A stretch of DNA of 64,000 bases, from contig JADMNL010000028.1 of the NCBI GenBank assembly GCA_016271365.2, forward strand, positions 56,872,001 to 56,936,000, read 5' to 3'. The DNA is from Neoceratodus forsteri (lineage: Eukaryota > Chordata > Ceratodontiformes > Ceratodontidae). Shown here piece after piece: positions 31,305 through 42,503 of the stretch (its first letter is position 1; each line of letters starts with the position of its first letter). Made by a program: the position numbers and the translations under genes. The notes beneath the pieces are model-generated. The model searched no databases. It was not told where the DNA came from and saw only the letters and a list, made by a program, of their open reading frames with translations.

Positions 31305-32395
31305 CTGTGAATATTCTCCATGTTCATTGACCCCATTGTTAAGGTTTCTCATTATTCTAGGTTATTGCTGTATACGGATGATATAATATTGTTTACTAGC
31401 TCTCCAAACATTTGTGAGATAAATGTTTCATTACAGCAGGATTTTTTAGCTCTGAATAAATGGTTGCAAGAACATTGTTTGGTATTAAATTCCAGAAAGA
31501 CCAAATGTATTTTATTTGGCTCTGCACCCAAAATCCGTAATGTGGAATTTTTAACAATAAGTGACTTGGCAGGTAATATGATAAGACAAGTAACTGAAAT
31601 TAAATATCTAGGAATAATACTTGAGTCTAGTTTAACTTATTCGGCACATATTAGGTACACAGTGAAGTCTGTAAATCAAAAAATAGGTGCCTTATATCAA
31701 ATTAAGGACAGTTTAACTACTGCAGGGAAGCAAGAGAAATGATATCTAAAAGTGTATTGCTTATGACTCTGTATTATAACTCTTTCCTGTTTTCTAAATT
31801 AGCTATGAAGGACTTGGATCTCACAAATAAGTCCTTTAATTCTATTTGTAGATTTGTTCTGGCTAAACCTTATAACACGCATCATTGCGATTTATATAAT
31901 GAACTTAAATGGCTGCCTCCTAAATTGGCCTTTTCTTATAAATTAGGCTATTTGACTAATAGCATATTTGTGCAGGGCATTACATCACCTCTTTATAGTT
32001 TGATTAACTTAAAGGAAGATACTAAGTCTTTACATTCAACTAATGTGCAACATTTATTAATTCCTAGAATTGATACCTGCATGGGTAAGAGAGACTTTTC
32101 ATTTCAATGTCTGACTTTATGGAATGCATTGCCTGTTAATTGTGTTATTGCTTCTAAGCAAGAAAGTTTAAAAAAGTTTTGCATTGTTATTTACAATCAC
32201 TTGCTGTACTGTATGTAACTGTTCTTAGGAACTTTAAAATGTATTGTTCTGTCTATTACTTAAGTATTTACTGTATTGTATATATGTTTGTATTTTTTGT
32301 ACTTAACTTGCTTCTTTATAATGAAGCACCAGGTCAATACTGAAAAAGGGCCTTGGCTCAGTTATCTTACCTGGTCAATAAAGTGAATTGAATTG
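31305..32395 (+). mobile_element. 5'-truncated LINE 3' fragment (CR1/L2/Rex1 type) inside L1 ORF2
   Basis: Begins abruptly inside an RT: RLLLYTDDIILFTSS (YTDD in place of YADD), then FLALNKWLQEHCLVLNSRKTKCILFG and IKYLGIILESSLTYSAHI. A frame change at 31739 is followed by ELKWLPPKLAFSYKLG, IPRIDTCMGKRDFSFQCLTLWNALP and a stop at 32216. The 3' UTR ends in repeats of GAATT (near 32380-32396). Removing it rejoins L1 ORF2. The layout fits a target-primed insertion with 5' truncation. It belongs to the same broad family as the minus-strand LINE at 34470. Confidence 0.82.
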
Positions 32396-34330
32396 AATGG
32401 ATTCAAAAAGAATCCAATGAATATTTTAAGACCAATTATAATGGGGAGGTTAGCCCTAAAATAATTTGGGAAGCATACATATTAGTTTTGCATCCAGACA
32501 GAAAAAAGATAGATTAAGGTCACTAAAGGATAAAGAGGATATGCTGAAGGAAGCCTTGTCAAACTTAAAACATGGGTCATCAAATAAAAAAAAGTTGATA
32601 TTTAAGGTGCTAGGACTTAAATATAAAATCAACAAAATTCACTCAGAAAAAATGAATATTTGCTTTTTAGCGTAAAGCAAAAATACTGGGAAATAGGTGA
32701 AAAAGTGAGGAAGCTATTGGCTTATAGATTACGCAAAATTCAAAACCAAAATACCATTAAAGGGATTAAAGTTGGCTCAGGGGAAGTAACATATAATATT
32801 AAAAAATTAACAATTTTTTTAAGATTTTTTATGAGAACCTGTATAGAGCTGAAGGTTTTATGCGGGTGGATATAATAGATACTTTTCTTAATTCAGTAAA
32901 GCTTCCATGTCTAACTTCAGAAGACAAAGAACAACTCTATCAACAAATTAGTGTTCAAGAAATAGCAGATGTTATTATGCAAGCTCCTAAGGGGAAGGCA
33001 CCTGGTCGGATGGATTCTCTGGGGAATTCTATAAACACCCTAACAGCATTGTGGTGCCCCACTTGCTGAATGTTTTTCAATTCTCCTTTAAGGATAGTAC
33101 CCTTCCGGAGTCAATGAATGAGGCTCATATTTGCCTTTTAAGGAAAAAAAGGAAAAGATCCTTTGGATTGTGGCAATTATAGGTGGATATCACTACTGAA
33201 CTTTGATTACAAGATTTTGACTAAAATTTTGGCAAACAGATTATCAAAAATCCTAAATAAATGAATAGGCAAGGAGTGGGTGGCTTTTTAAGACATAGGC
33301 AAGCTGATGCCAATCTCAGGAGATTATTTTCAGTACTTTGGTCAGCCCATTCTTTGAAAAATAAATCCTCACCTGCCATGGCTATTTCTTTGGACATAGG
33401 GGAAGCTTTTGATTCACTGGAATGAGATTACTTATATAAAGTTCTAGGGAAAAATAACTTTAGCTCTAATCTATTAAAATGGATACAAATCATAAACGTC
33501 TCACCTAGAGCCTGTGTGGTTACCAATGGAGTTAGATCCTCTTCCTTTCAATTATATAGAGGTTCCAGACAAGGATGCCCACTTTCCTCAATATTGTTTG
33601 TATTGGCAATAGAACCTCTCATCAGGAAAATCATGCAATCAGATGATATGGGGGGATTACTACAGGCCAGTATACAAAAAAGGTTTTTGCCTTCGCAGAT
33701 AACATACTTACCTTATCTCATCCTACTACCTCCCTGATGGTTATAAAACAGCTTTTACATACTTTGGGGAATATATCTGGACTCTATGTTAATTGGTCTA
33801 AAACTGAATGCTTAAAGCTAGGGACAGTTGTGCAAGAAACTGACATAGTGTCAATTATCCCAGGATTAATCTGGCCTGCCGATGGCTTGCCATACTTAGG
33901 GATTAAAATATTTGATTTGGTTGAGAAAATACTATGTCACAATATCACCAAAATTATAGAAGAATTGAAAGGGGATTTAGATAGGTTGGCAAAGTTACAC
34001 TTATCTCTGCGGGAGAAGATAAACTAGTTAAAAACTATTTTTGCTCTCAAATTATTTTACTTTATTAACTTTTCTGCAGATATTCCCACTATTTGGATTA
34101 ACAAGGCTGAAAGGTTATTTTCTCATTTTTATGGGAAGGAAAACCTCCAAGACTTTCAAAACATAAATTGAGAGCTCCAGTTAGAAATGGTGGGTTGCAA
34201 ACAATGAAAAAATATATTATTCTGTTTTGAGCAAGATTGATGTATTTGAGGATATATGGAGTCCACTTATAACCCTTTGCACGTAGTAGAATCATTTACT
34301 GTGTATTATTCAAACCTTATGCACTGTACC
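32396..34330 (+). pseudogene. L1 ORF2, linker and reverse transcriptase
   Basis: Linker (IIWEAYILV..., KDKEDMLKEALSNL), then ISVQEIADVIMQAPKGKAPG (RT start), SLDIGEAFDSLE, SRQGCPLSSILFVLAIEPL, FADN at 33692-33703 where FADD is expected, ISGLYVNWSKTECLKLG, and LPYLGIKIFD. Several frame changes and stops. The loss of the second catalytic Asp (GAT-AAC) would by itself kill RT activity. Sequence similarity fades after about 34330. Confidence 0.82.
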
Positions 34331-34481
34331 TATATAGGTTGGAACATATGAGTTACTTAGGAGTGATGCTGTATACTATATAGTACTCCTAGTGATGTAC
34401 TGGATTACTAAATTAGTATTTTATGTTGTATTGTTACTCCTTGGATTCTGAATCTTCATAATGCATAATTGGTTTATTTAT

Positions 34482-35300
34482 TTATTTATTTAAGAGATTT
34501 ACCAGGAAGGCATGCTGAGCAGAGTACTGCTCGATTCCAGATGCGCCCTGGGGTTTTGGGGTTACAGTGGGGACATGATACAATCTGCACAAAACAATAC
34601 AGTGGAACATGGTATGGTCAGTCAGAAAACATACATAAGGAGTAGTAGAACAGCAGGGGGTAACATACATGATATAAAATGGAACAAATTGAGGGTAGGC
34701 ACATTTATTGTACAGTATACAGTGATTTACTATGAGTGAAGTCAGAAACAGTGGAGAGAACAGGCTTGATTCATTACCTGGGCAGGTACAGGAGTGGAGG
34801 GGGTTAGGGGTTGCAGGAGCAGGTGGTAGAGAAGGCGAATTGAGAAGGGCATTTAGCTGGGGAGTACTTGTGGAGTGTCTAATATCGGCTGCCAGGGAAT
34901 TCCACAGTTTGGGTAACCTAAAGCTGAAAGCTGCCTGACTGGACCGGGTGGATCTATGCGGGATATGCAGGAGCCTAGCGTGGCTGTAAAGGAGTGCGTA
35001 GGACGGTGGGGGTAGGGCAGTTAGGGAGGCTGACAGATAGGATGGGAGTGATTTTGACCAGAACTTTGCCGAGGTTCTAACGCAGTGACATGATCTTCTG
35101 TTGTGTAAAGAGGTGAGGTTCAAGGATTGGTATAGGACACAGTGGTGGGTGCTGGGAGGAGGTCAAGCGAAAACGGAAGAAGGAGTTGAATAGGGGTCAA
35201 GCCTTGCTAGGAGGTTTGAGGGCTGCTGAGTAAACTGTGTCACCATAGTCAAATATAGGGAGGATCATTTTCTGACTATTTCTTGCCTGGTTGGCAGGGT
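34482..35300 (-). pseudogene. LINE ORF2 C-terminal domain
   Basis: ILPIFDYGDTVYSAALK (35230-35290), then HCVRTSAKFWSKSLPSYL, LHIPHRSTRSSQAAFSFRLPKLWNSLAADIR. The DYGDTVY and F-x-x-x-x-P-x-L-W-N-S-L blocks are typical of the CR1/L2/Rex1 C-terminal region. It ends with a hydrophobic Cys-rich tail before a stop at 34482. Confidence 0.78.
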
Positions 35301-35429
35301 ATGCAATTTTATTACGGTAGAGGGCTCCCAACATAGGGTTCAATTTTTGTGTAAAGCATCAACGTGTGCAGAGAAGTTTAGGTGTTGGTCTAGCCATATG
35401 CCTAGATAACTTGAAAGGAGGTGCAGGCC

Positions 35430-36600
35430 TCAGTGGGGAGCTGTCCAGGGTGAAGAACTTTGGTGGCTCAGTAAGCCGTGTGAGTTTGGGCGGGAGCAAA
35501 GGTGAGGGAGATAGTTTTTTGAGTTTAGGACTAGCTGGTTTGAGATAAGCCAACGTTGGACGGAGTCAAAATCCTTCTGAAGGCAGGCTGTCACAGCACT
35601 GGAGGATGGGCCAGAGGCGAACAACACCGTATCGTCAGCGTACATGTGGATGGCCGTATTTGGACAGGCTGCTGGCAGGTCATTGAGAAATATAGAGAAC
35701 AGTATTGGGCCGAGAACCGACCCTTGGGGGACTCCGCTGGTGACTGGGAGTAGGGTGGATGTAGCCGAGTCTATGCGGACAGATTGGGACCTGTTAGTCA
35801 GGTATGAGTGGAACCAGTTATTTGCAGCAGCCAACAGGCCGGCTAGAGCCAGTTTAGCCAGCAACAAGGGGTGGGAGACGGTGTCAAACGCTTTTGCCAG
35901 ATCAATAAATATGGCAGCTGTTAATTCCCCTTTGTCCATACCTGTGAGGATAGCGTTTGTGAGCCGGAGGAGAGAGGTGGTGGTAGAGTGATTTTTCCTG
36001 AAACCGGCCTGGTAAGGAGTTAAGAAGTTTATCGACTCCAGATAGTGGTGGAGTTGGAAAGGACCAGACGCTCTTGAAGTTTGGCCAGAATGGGGAGCAG
36101 GGATATAGGCGGTAGTTGGAAGGTGAGAGAGGTCCCTCCTTTGGGAAGGGAATGACAGTGGCTTGTTTCACTTTTTGGGACTGCACGAGTTTAAAAGACA
36201 GGTTGAACAGCAGGGTTGCGGGTGGGCTATGGCAGGTGCAGAGAGCAGGAGCATTTGGAGTCGAGGCCAGAGGGACATTTACCTTTGTCAGGGTTGAGAG
36301 ACCTCAGAAGTTTTAGCACCTGAGCTGGTGATACAGGGCATAGGGAGAATGAAGCTGAGGAGGGTGCAGTAGGGGGAGAGTGGGTGGGGGAAGGGGAAGG
36401 GTAAAGGAGGAAAGAAGGGATGATGCGGCAGTGGAGAAGTAAGAATTGAACTCGGAGGCTACCATGCTGGGATCTGAGATGTTTTTCCCTGCAATGTTTA
36501 GTGAGGGGGTGGGGGTTTGGGCCGGCGGGGAGAGAAGGGATTTTATGGACTTCCATAATTGAGTTGGGTGACCGAAACTATTATTCAAAGCATTTTTGAA
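35430..36600 (-). pseudogene. LINE ORF2 reverse transcriptase
   Basis: Upstream blocks in other frames include FGHPTQLWKSIKSLL (36580) and VKQATVIPFPK (36170). The open part from 35939 has AAIFIDLAKAFDTVSHPLLL (split across motif A), SGVPQGSVLGPILFSIFLNDLP and MYADDTVLFASG, with YADD at 35631-35642. Motif A and C Asp residues are all present, so the catalytic core is intact although the full ORF is not. Confidence 0.85.
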
Positions 36601-36604
36601 ATAA

Positions 36605-37682
36605 TTAGATTTGGCTTGCCTTACTAGCCTGGTGCATGCGTTTACGTAGTGACCGGTAGTGGCGCTGTGCCAAGTGACTACCTGAAGCCTTGAAATTTTT
36701 CCAGGCGCGTCTCTGGCTCTGAAGTTGCTGCATCAGGCTTGTTGTAATCCAGGGCAGGGGTTCCTCTAACTGGATCGCCTTGAGTGGAGCATGGTTGTCC
36801 CAGACGGAGAGGAAATTAGAGGAGAAGAAGTGCAAAGCATCATCAATGGAGGGGCCTAGAGATGGAAGACCAGTCAATACTGGTAAGGTCGTTGAGGAGC
36901 ACAGGCAGGTCAAGGGACTTATAAACTCTAGTGAGGAGGACCGGGTGGGGAGCAGAGGGTCGATAGATTTTATGCACCATGTAGATCATATGGTGGTCAC
37001 TAAGGGAGTCTGGTAGAAGGCCTGCTTGAAAGATCCGATGAGGGTGGGTGGTAAGCGCCCAATCCAGGAGGGTATGTTTGTTGGACTTATGGTTTAGGCG
37101 AGTTGGTTCAGCTATTTGCTGGGACAAATTTAGGGCATTTATGTGTTGCCGAGCTTTGGAGGCTCCCTTGTCTAGCCAATTGAGATTGAAATCCCCAAGT
37201 ATGTGAAGTTCGCCACCCACCGTAAGGGACCTCAGGGTGCCGAGATGGTCGAGGATGTTACCCAGTGGAGTTACAGGTGGGCAGTAGGATCCAGCAATAT
37301 AAATTGGGATGGAATGAGTTAATGAGATTTTGACTAGGAGGGAATCAATAGGTTGTGTGGGGGCCGGCAGTGTGATACAGGAAAATTGAAGAGCAGAGGA
37401 GATGTACATGGCAATGCCGCCATCCTTCTTTCGTCCCTGTCTATCCTGGCGGATTAGGGCAAACCCAGGTATAGAGAATTCGGCATCCTGGTTGTGAGGT
37501 TTTAACCAGGATTCGGTGATAATTAAAATGTCAGGGCAGTGAGTGAGGACAGTGGTTTGTAAGGCAGCAATTTTGTTTAGGATGCTGCATATGTTTAGTT
37601 GGACAATCTTAAGTCCTTTCGGGAGGGGCGTGGCAGTTGTGGGTTGTTTAGCAGCATTGGTGCAGTTGGTCCTGGATTGCAT
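36605..37682 (-). pseudogene. LINE ORF2 endonuclease
   Basis: Open for 279 codons from 37682: KIVQLNICSILNKIAALQ, DILIITESWLKP (catalytic Glu), RQDRQGRKKDGGIAMYIS, LHILGDFNLNWLD (GDFN), and SDHHMIYMV (SDH). The order matches apurinic-type endonucleases of CR1/L2/Rex1 LINEs. It is joined to the 2A-like segment by a frame overlap near 37680. A downstream frame (36913-36605) continues the linker. Confidence 0.86.
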
Positions 37683-37693
37683 TCAATGTCCCC
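37667..37693 (-). other. 2A-like motif GDIECNPGP
   Basis: The frame 38044-37595 encodes LALLLLIAGDIECNPGPTAP. It fits the consensus D-(V/I)-E-x-N-P-G-P of 2A ribosome-skipping peptides, with the usual Leu-rich run before it. 2A-like motifs have been described at the N-terminus of CR1-type LINE proteins. The endonuclease now lies in a different frame, starting within or just after the motif, so the original fusion is broken here. Confidence 0.75.
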
Positions 37694-38029
37694 GGCTATG
37701 AGGAGGAGGAGGGCCAGGGAGTGACTTAGTAGGCGTAAAGTCTTTGGAGCTCTCCAGTGTCGAGAGGGTGATATGCAATACAATAGGTATAGGTGCGGTA
37801 CTTGTGGAGGGGGACATAAAGAGCGGGCAAACCTGCGTGGAGAGAGGGTGGGAGGATAGAGGCCCCCAGGGACCAGTTGGGCCATGACGACATGTTTAGC
37901 TCCACTGTTGCTGTGGAGGAGGCGGGGTGATAAGGAGGCTTTAGGGAGGTATGGCAAGGACACAGGCAGAGTGGGATGGGATGATGGTGGAAAGGAGGAT
38001 AGGGAGAGGCAAATCAAAAAAATCGTGAG

Positions 38030-38188
38030 AGCTAAAAACTGCATATTTAATACTTTGTATTCTTGCTATTTAATTGAATTGGTTTTAGAATCACTTTACT
38101 TTGTGGAGAATGGAAATGGTTTAAAGTTTTATTGTATATAATTTTTGTTTATTTTGGAAAATCAATAAACTTTAAATTGAAAAAAATA
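38030..38188 (+). mobile_element. Likely L1 3' UTR and A-rich end
   Basis: AT-rich, ends AATCAATAAACTTTAAATTG followed by an A-run. This is the usual form of L1 3' ends. It lies right beyond the 5' end of the minus-strand LINE, so it fits as the rest of the split L1. Confidence 0.5.
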
Positions 38189-38740
38189 TATTTTTATTCT
38201 TTATACTGACCTATTTCCCTTTTATAGCGACAGGTCTGACGGGACGTTGATCAGGTGTAGCAGGACACTGACCATAGGTTTCAGATAAGTATTGTTTCTT
38301 GTTTACCCTGCCTTGTTTGAAATAGTTCATAAAGAGCTGTAGCTCCTTTGTGACCCCATTGCAGTTCTTGTTTTACAGGTACCATGTTCTCTCGAGACCC
38401 TCTTATCCCAGGCTCCTCAGGAACCAGATAAGAGATCTGTTATCTGTGCTAGGATGCTAACCTGTAACAATGTTACCCCGAGTATTATGACACAAGGCTT
38501 TTACTTGTTAAGTGGCTGGTGATGTAGCATTTGAAATAGCTCCACTATGCTGTTAAATGTCCACCATCACAAAAGGAAGGTGTTTTACTGCAGAAAAAAT
38601 ATGTTAACACAGACATTAGAGTGGAAGAATGCAAAGCAATCAAAGTACACAATCAACACATTAGGGGTTTGAGTTCTAGGAGTTTGATCTTGTTAGATGT
38701 GCCTTAATTATTTTTTGGATCACCCTGCTGGCAGGTTTCC
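38189..38740. other. No gene seen
   Basis: About 550 bp with no recognised domain or repeat. Confidence 0.4.
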
Positions 38741-38744
38741 AACA

Positions 38745-38890
38745 CTGTGGTCCATGCGCTACCAGCGATCCACGCCAGCTACTGTGATACCACGCTGCAT
38801 GACCGTTGTGTTACCACCAGCATAATGCATGGAATGAGACCATTGTATTTCCACTGCAGGGGCACTCATTGTGCTATCACTGGCACATGG
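38745..38890. repeat. Degenerate TACCAC-type repeat, left of CR1-A
   Basis: Repeated variants of ACTGTGATACCAC and GTGTTACCACC. Related sequence resumes at 44790-45010, after CR1-A, so CR1-A probably inserted into this repeat. Confidence 0.5.
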
Positions 38891-38894
38891 TACC

Positions 38895-39254
38895 ACAGAG
38901 GTCTCAGTAACTATCCACCTAGGTACTAATGACCTGGCAAATGGGGAGCCAAAGGAAGTTCAGGAAGAGTTTAGGAAACTGGGGAGGGGTCTCAAGCAAG
39001 TAGCTACTTCTGTCACTTTCTCAGAAGTACTACCTGTGAGAGGCAAGGGAGAGCATAGGAGTGCATGCACCAGGAACTTTAACTCATGGTTGAAGAACTG
39101 GTGCTGTGAGGAAGGGTTTGGATTCATTGGTGACTGGGGACCCACCTGGAGGATAGAGGTTTGTTCAAGCCTGGACGGCCTGCATCCATCCTGGAGGGGA
39201 ATCCAAGCACTCAATGATAAGTTTAAATGCTACATTGACAAGCATTTAAACTAG
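38895..39254 (+). pseudogene. CR1-A ORF1, SGNH esterase-like domain
   Basis: Encodes VTIHLGTNDLA, a helical region, FSEVLPV, NFNSWLKNWC and SLDGLHPSWRGIQALNDKF. GTND and D-G-L-H-P are the block III and block V motifs of SGNH/GDSL hydrolases, a domain known in CR1 ORF1 proteins. The GDS block I and the N-terminal zinc-finger region are missing through 5' truncation. ORF1 is thought to bind LINE RNA; the role of the esterase fold is unsettled. Confidence 0.8.
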
Positions 39255-39499
39255 CAAAGGGGGGTGACAGGCCAGCAAGGAGGGTACCTACTTGCTCACC
39301 ACCCACAGCTAGCAGTGGAACCAGTGAACCAGAGGAGTGGCTATCTCTGCAAAGCAGTGTGCAAAAGATGGAGATTAGTGCCCAAGAGGTGGATAAGCAG
39401 AAAAGGGGAAAAATTCAGCAGAAGGGCAGACAGCAAGGAGAACCAGGGATAAATGACAACCAAGGAAGGGGCTGGAGTAGAACAGTGAAACAGTCTAGG

Positions 39500-40091
39500 A
39501 GGTCAAATCTTGAAAGCCATGTGTGCAAATGCCAGGAGCCTTAGCAACAAGATGGAAGATCTGAGGCTGTCATGGTACAGTCAGACCTGGACATTGTGGC
39601 CATCACTGAAACCTGGTGTAATGATAACCACGACTGGGAGATGACCATACCTGGCTACAACATATTCAGAAGAGACAGAGCAGGCAGGAAGGGAGGAGGA
39701 GTGGCACTGTATGTGAAAAATGACATAAGGGCCACAGAGATCCAGGAGGAACAAAATGGGGGAGAGATACTGTGGGTTAAGCTGGAAAGGAAAATGGGGA
39801 CAGCCATCTGCACAGTTGTGGTCTATAGACCACCAGCCCAGGAGGAAGAAACAGATAGGGAGCTGATGCTAGCCATCCAAAGGATGGCAGACAAAGGGAG
39901 GTAGTACTGGTTGGAGACTTCAATATTCCAGACGTGGACTGGAGCATCCCAGCAGCAGCATCAACTAGGAGCAGATTTATCCTGGACTCCCTTCAGGGTG
40001 CCTTCCTCAAGCAACTGGTCATGGAACCAACTCGGCAGAAGGCAATACTGGACCTTGTGCTCACAAACAGGGACAGTGTGATGGGGGTAAC
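39500..40091 (+). pseudogene. CR1-A ORF2 endonuclease, first part
   Basis: CANARSLSNKMEDL, then after a shift DLDIVAITETWCNDNHDWEM (catalytic Glu in TETW), IFRRDRAGRKGGGVALYVK, TAICTVVVYRPP, then after another shift VGDFNIPDVDWS (GDFN) and AILDLVLTNRDSVMGV. It breaks off at the CR1-B insertion and continues at 42504 with TVGEHLGNSDHQSLWF (the SDH block). Confidence 0.87.
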
Positions 40092-42503
40092 ATAGAAACA
40101 TAGAAACATAGAAGTTGACGGCAGATAAGGACCGCAAGGCCCATCCAGTCTGCCCATTTCTTTTTCTACCTTATAAATGTGCCATCGGCCTTTGCTATGT
40201 CAGTGACCTATCTATTCATAGTCATTTGTATTGCTCCCTTATGCCTATCCCATGCCTGTTTGAAGCCCTGCACTGTATTCATAGCCACTACTTCTTGTGG
40301 TAAGCCATTCCATGCATCTACCACCCTTTCTGTGAAAAAGAATTTCCTCACATTCCCCTTAATCGGCCTCCTCTAATCTCATGCTGTGTCCTCTTGTCCT
40401 GCTATTTTTCTTATATTTAAACATGTTAGACTCTTTCACCTTGTTTATGCCCTAAGGTGTTTAAATGTCTGATCATATCACCTCTCTCCTCCTTTGCTCA
40501 AGGGTATACATATTGAGCTCCGTTAATCTGTCCTCATATGTCTTCTGATGCAGTCCCTGCACCATTTTGGTTGCCCTTCTCTGGACTGCCTCAATTTGGT
40601 TAATGTCCTTGTGAAGGTGTGGCCTCCAATACTGCACGCAGTACTCCAGATGGGGCCTAACCAATGTCTTGTACAGAGGATTATTACCTCCTCTTCGACT
40701 TGTGATACCCCTACTAATACACCCTAACACCCCCTAGCCTTACCTACTGCTTTAGAGGTCTGCTTGGATGATTTCAGGTCATCAGTGATGATGATGCCCA
40801 AGTCTCTTTCTTCCTTTGTGACTGCTAGCAACTCCTCCCAGCCTATAAGTGGCTTCAGGGTTTCTCTTCCCTATGTGCATGACTTTGCACTTCTTTGCAT
40901 TAAATCCCAGTTGCCACTCTTCTGACCATTCTGCTAGTTTATCCAGATCTCTTCTCATTCTGCCCACCCCATCTGGATCATCTACTCTGTTGCAGATCTT
41001 GGTGTCATCTGCAAACAGACAAGCCTTACCCTCTAGTCCATCTGCTAGGTCACTAATGAAGATGTTGAATAGGACTGGCCCCAGGACTGATCCTGAGGTA
41101 CCCCACTTGTGACTTGCATCTCTTCTGACTGTATACCATTTACCACCACTCTCTGTTTTCTGCCAGTCAACCAGTTTGCCACCCAGTTGACCAACTTCTG
41201 ACCCACCGAGCCTACCTAGCTTATTTATCAATCTTCTATGTGGAACAGTGTCAAAAGCTTTGCTGAAGTCAAGGTGGCGACATCAACTGCTCCCCTTGGT
41301 CCACCACTCTGGTTACCCAGTCAAAGAAATCTATGAGATTAGTTTGACAGGACCTTCCTTTGTAAACCCATGCTGTCTTGGATCCTGTGCCCCTATGGAT
41401 TCCAGGTGTTGCACTATCCTTTCCTTAAGGAGTGCTTCCATAATCTTGCCCACTACTGAGGTAAGACTGACCGGTCTGTAGTTCCCCGCCTCCTCCCTGC
41501 TACCACTCTTGGAGCGGGATCACATGAGCCCTTCTCCAGTCTTCTGGGACCTCTCCTGTGCTCAGAGACTCACTAAACAATTCTGCTAATGGCTCTGCTA
41601 GTTCCTCCTTTAGCTCCTTAAGTACCCTGGGATGTATGCCATCAGGTCCCATTGCCTTATCCACCCTGAGCTTAGCAAGCTCTTGTAGGACCCTTTCTTT
41701 TGTGAAGGGAGTAGTGCTCACCTCCCTCCCTCTGTGTCCATGATGCTGAGCTGTGGGCCCTGCCCTACCTTCTCTTCAGTGAATACTGAGCAAAGTATCT
41801 ATTTAGGATAGATGCCTTTACAGGGTCCTCCTCCTCACATGCTCCTTTTCTCCATTAAGCTTAGCAATACCCCCTCTGGACTTTCTCCTTTCACTAATGT
41901 ATCTATAGAAAGTCTTGTCACCTTCTTTACTGTTTGTGCTAGTGTTTCCTCAGTTTGGGACTTTGCCTGCCTTACTGCCTTACCTGCTTCCCTTAGGGCA
42001 GTTTGGTATGCCCCCTATCTTCATCCCGCTGTGTTCCCTTATATTTTCTGAAGGCCAGCCTTTGGCTCTGACCTTTTCTGCTACTGTATTTGAGAACCAA
42101 AGTGGTTTCCTTCTTCTTTTGCACTTCCTTTTCTGTCTAACACAATGGGATGTTGCTTCAAGTATTGTATCCTAATGCTTGCCCACTTTGCCTGTACCTC
42201 CTCACCTGTGTTTCTTTTGCCAGGGCTAGCTTAACTCTGTTGGCCATCTTATCAAAGTCAGCTCCTCTGAAGTCCCATATTTTTGCCTTGGAATGGGATG
42301 ATTTAGATGTAGTAGCCAAATTGAACCATACCATGTGATGGTCACTGGCTAGGTGACCTTCTACCTGGAGATCTGTGATCCCTTCTTTGTTAGTCAGTAC
42401 TAGATCTAGGATAGCCCTGTCTCTTGTGGGTTGCTGTACCAGTTGTTTGAGGCCCTCCCCCTGCAGGGAATCCACTATGAGTCTAGTTCTGGCAGATGTT
42501 CCT
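40092..42503 (-). mobile_element. CR1-B, 5'-truncated CR1 inside CR1-A, opposite strand
   Basis: The 3' end is at 40092, where the plus strand repeats ACATAGAAAC, the reverse complement of a CR1 tail; the 5' end is at 42503, inside the endonuclease. GGTAAC lies on both sides (40086-40091 and 42504-42509), either a short target duplication or chance overlap. Its 3' region matches the CR1-C fragment at 53535-53945 closely (CCCATCCAGTCTGCCCATTT), so B and C are one subfamily. Confidence 0.9.
40473..42500 (-). pseudogene. CR1-B ORF2 remnant (endonuclease end to C-terminal domain)
   Basis: From 5' to 3' on the minus strand: RLIVDSLQGEGLKQLVQQPTR (split at ~20), AILDLVLTNKEG, SDHHMVWFN; VLQELAKLRVDKAMGPDGIHPRVLK (RT start); a KAFDTVPHR region near 41250; FADDTKICNRVDD near 41030; NAKKCKVMHIGKRN; and TLVRPHLEYCVQYWRPHL with RRATKMVQGLHQKTYEDRL at 40560-40680. 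There are several frame breaks. The RT FADD motif is intact. Confidence 0.85.

Larger units (their letters stand above)
34470..38030 (-). mobile_element. CR1-superfamily LINE, nearly full length, minus strand
   Basis: The 3' end is the (TTTA)n at about 34470-34492 on the plus strand (an AAAT tail on its own strand); the 5' end is near 38030. It carries, in order on the minus strand, a hydrophobic region with a 2A-like NPGP motif, an endonuclease, an RT and a C-terminal domain, with frameshifts between them. It lies within the 3' part of the L1. The same family appears at 58395-63780 and probably 51795-53423. Confidence 0.8.
21501..38188 (+). mobile_element. L1-type LINE split by at least three other elements
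   Basis: One plus-strand L1 explains four separated blocks: ORF1 N-part (21522-21883), ORF1 C-part (27551-28456), ORF2 (30521-31300 and 32396-34330) and a 3' end with AATAAA and an A-rich tail (38030-38188). Between them lie DIRS-c, an unassigned 2-kb stretch, a LINE 3' fragment and a minus-strand LINE. The first two element junctions fall inside coding sequence that reads through when the insert is removed. Assigning the last block to the same L1 is inference from the L1-like 3' UTR. Confidence 0.7.

Noticed and set aside
38895..39254. A host esterase gene
   Set aside because: The GTND and DGLHP motifs belong to the esterase domain of CR1 ORF1; CR1 ORF2 follows directly.
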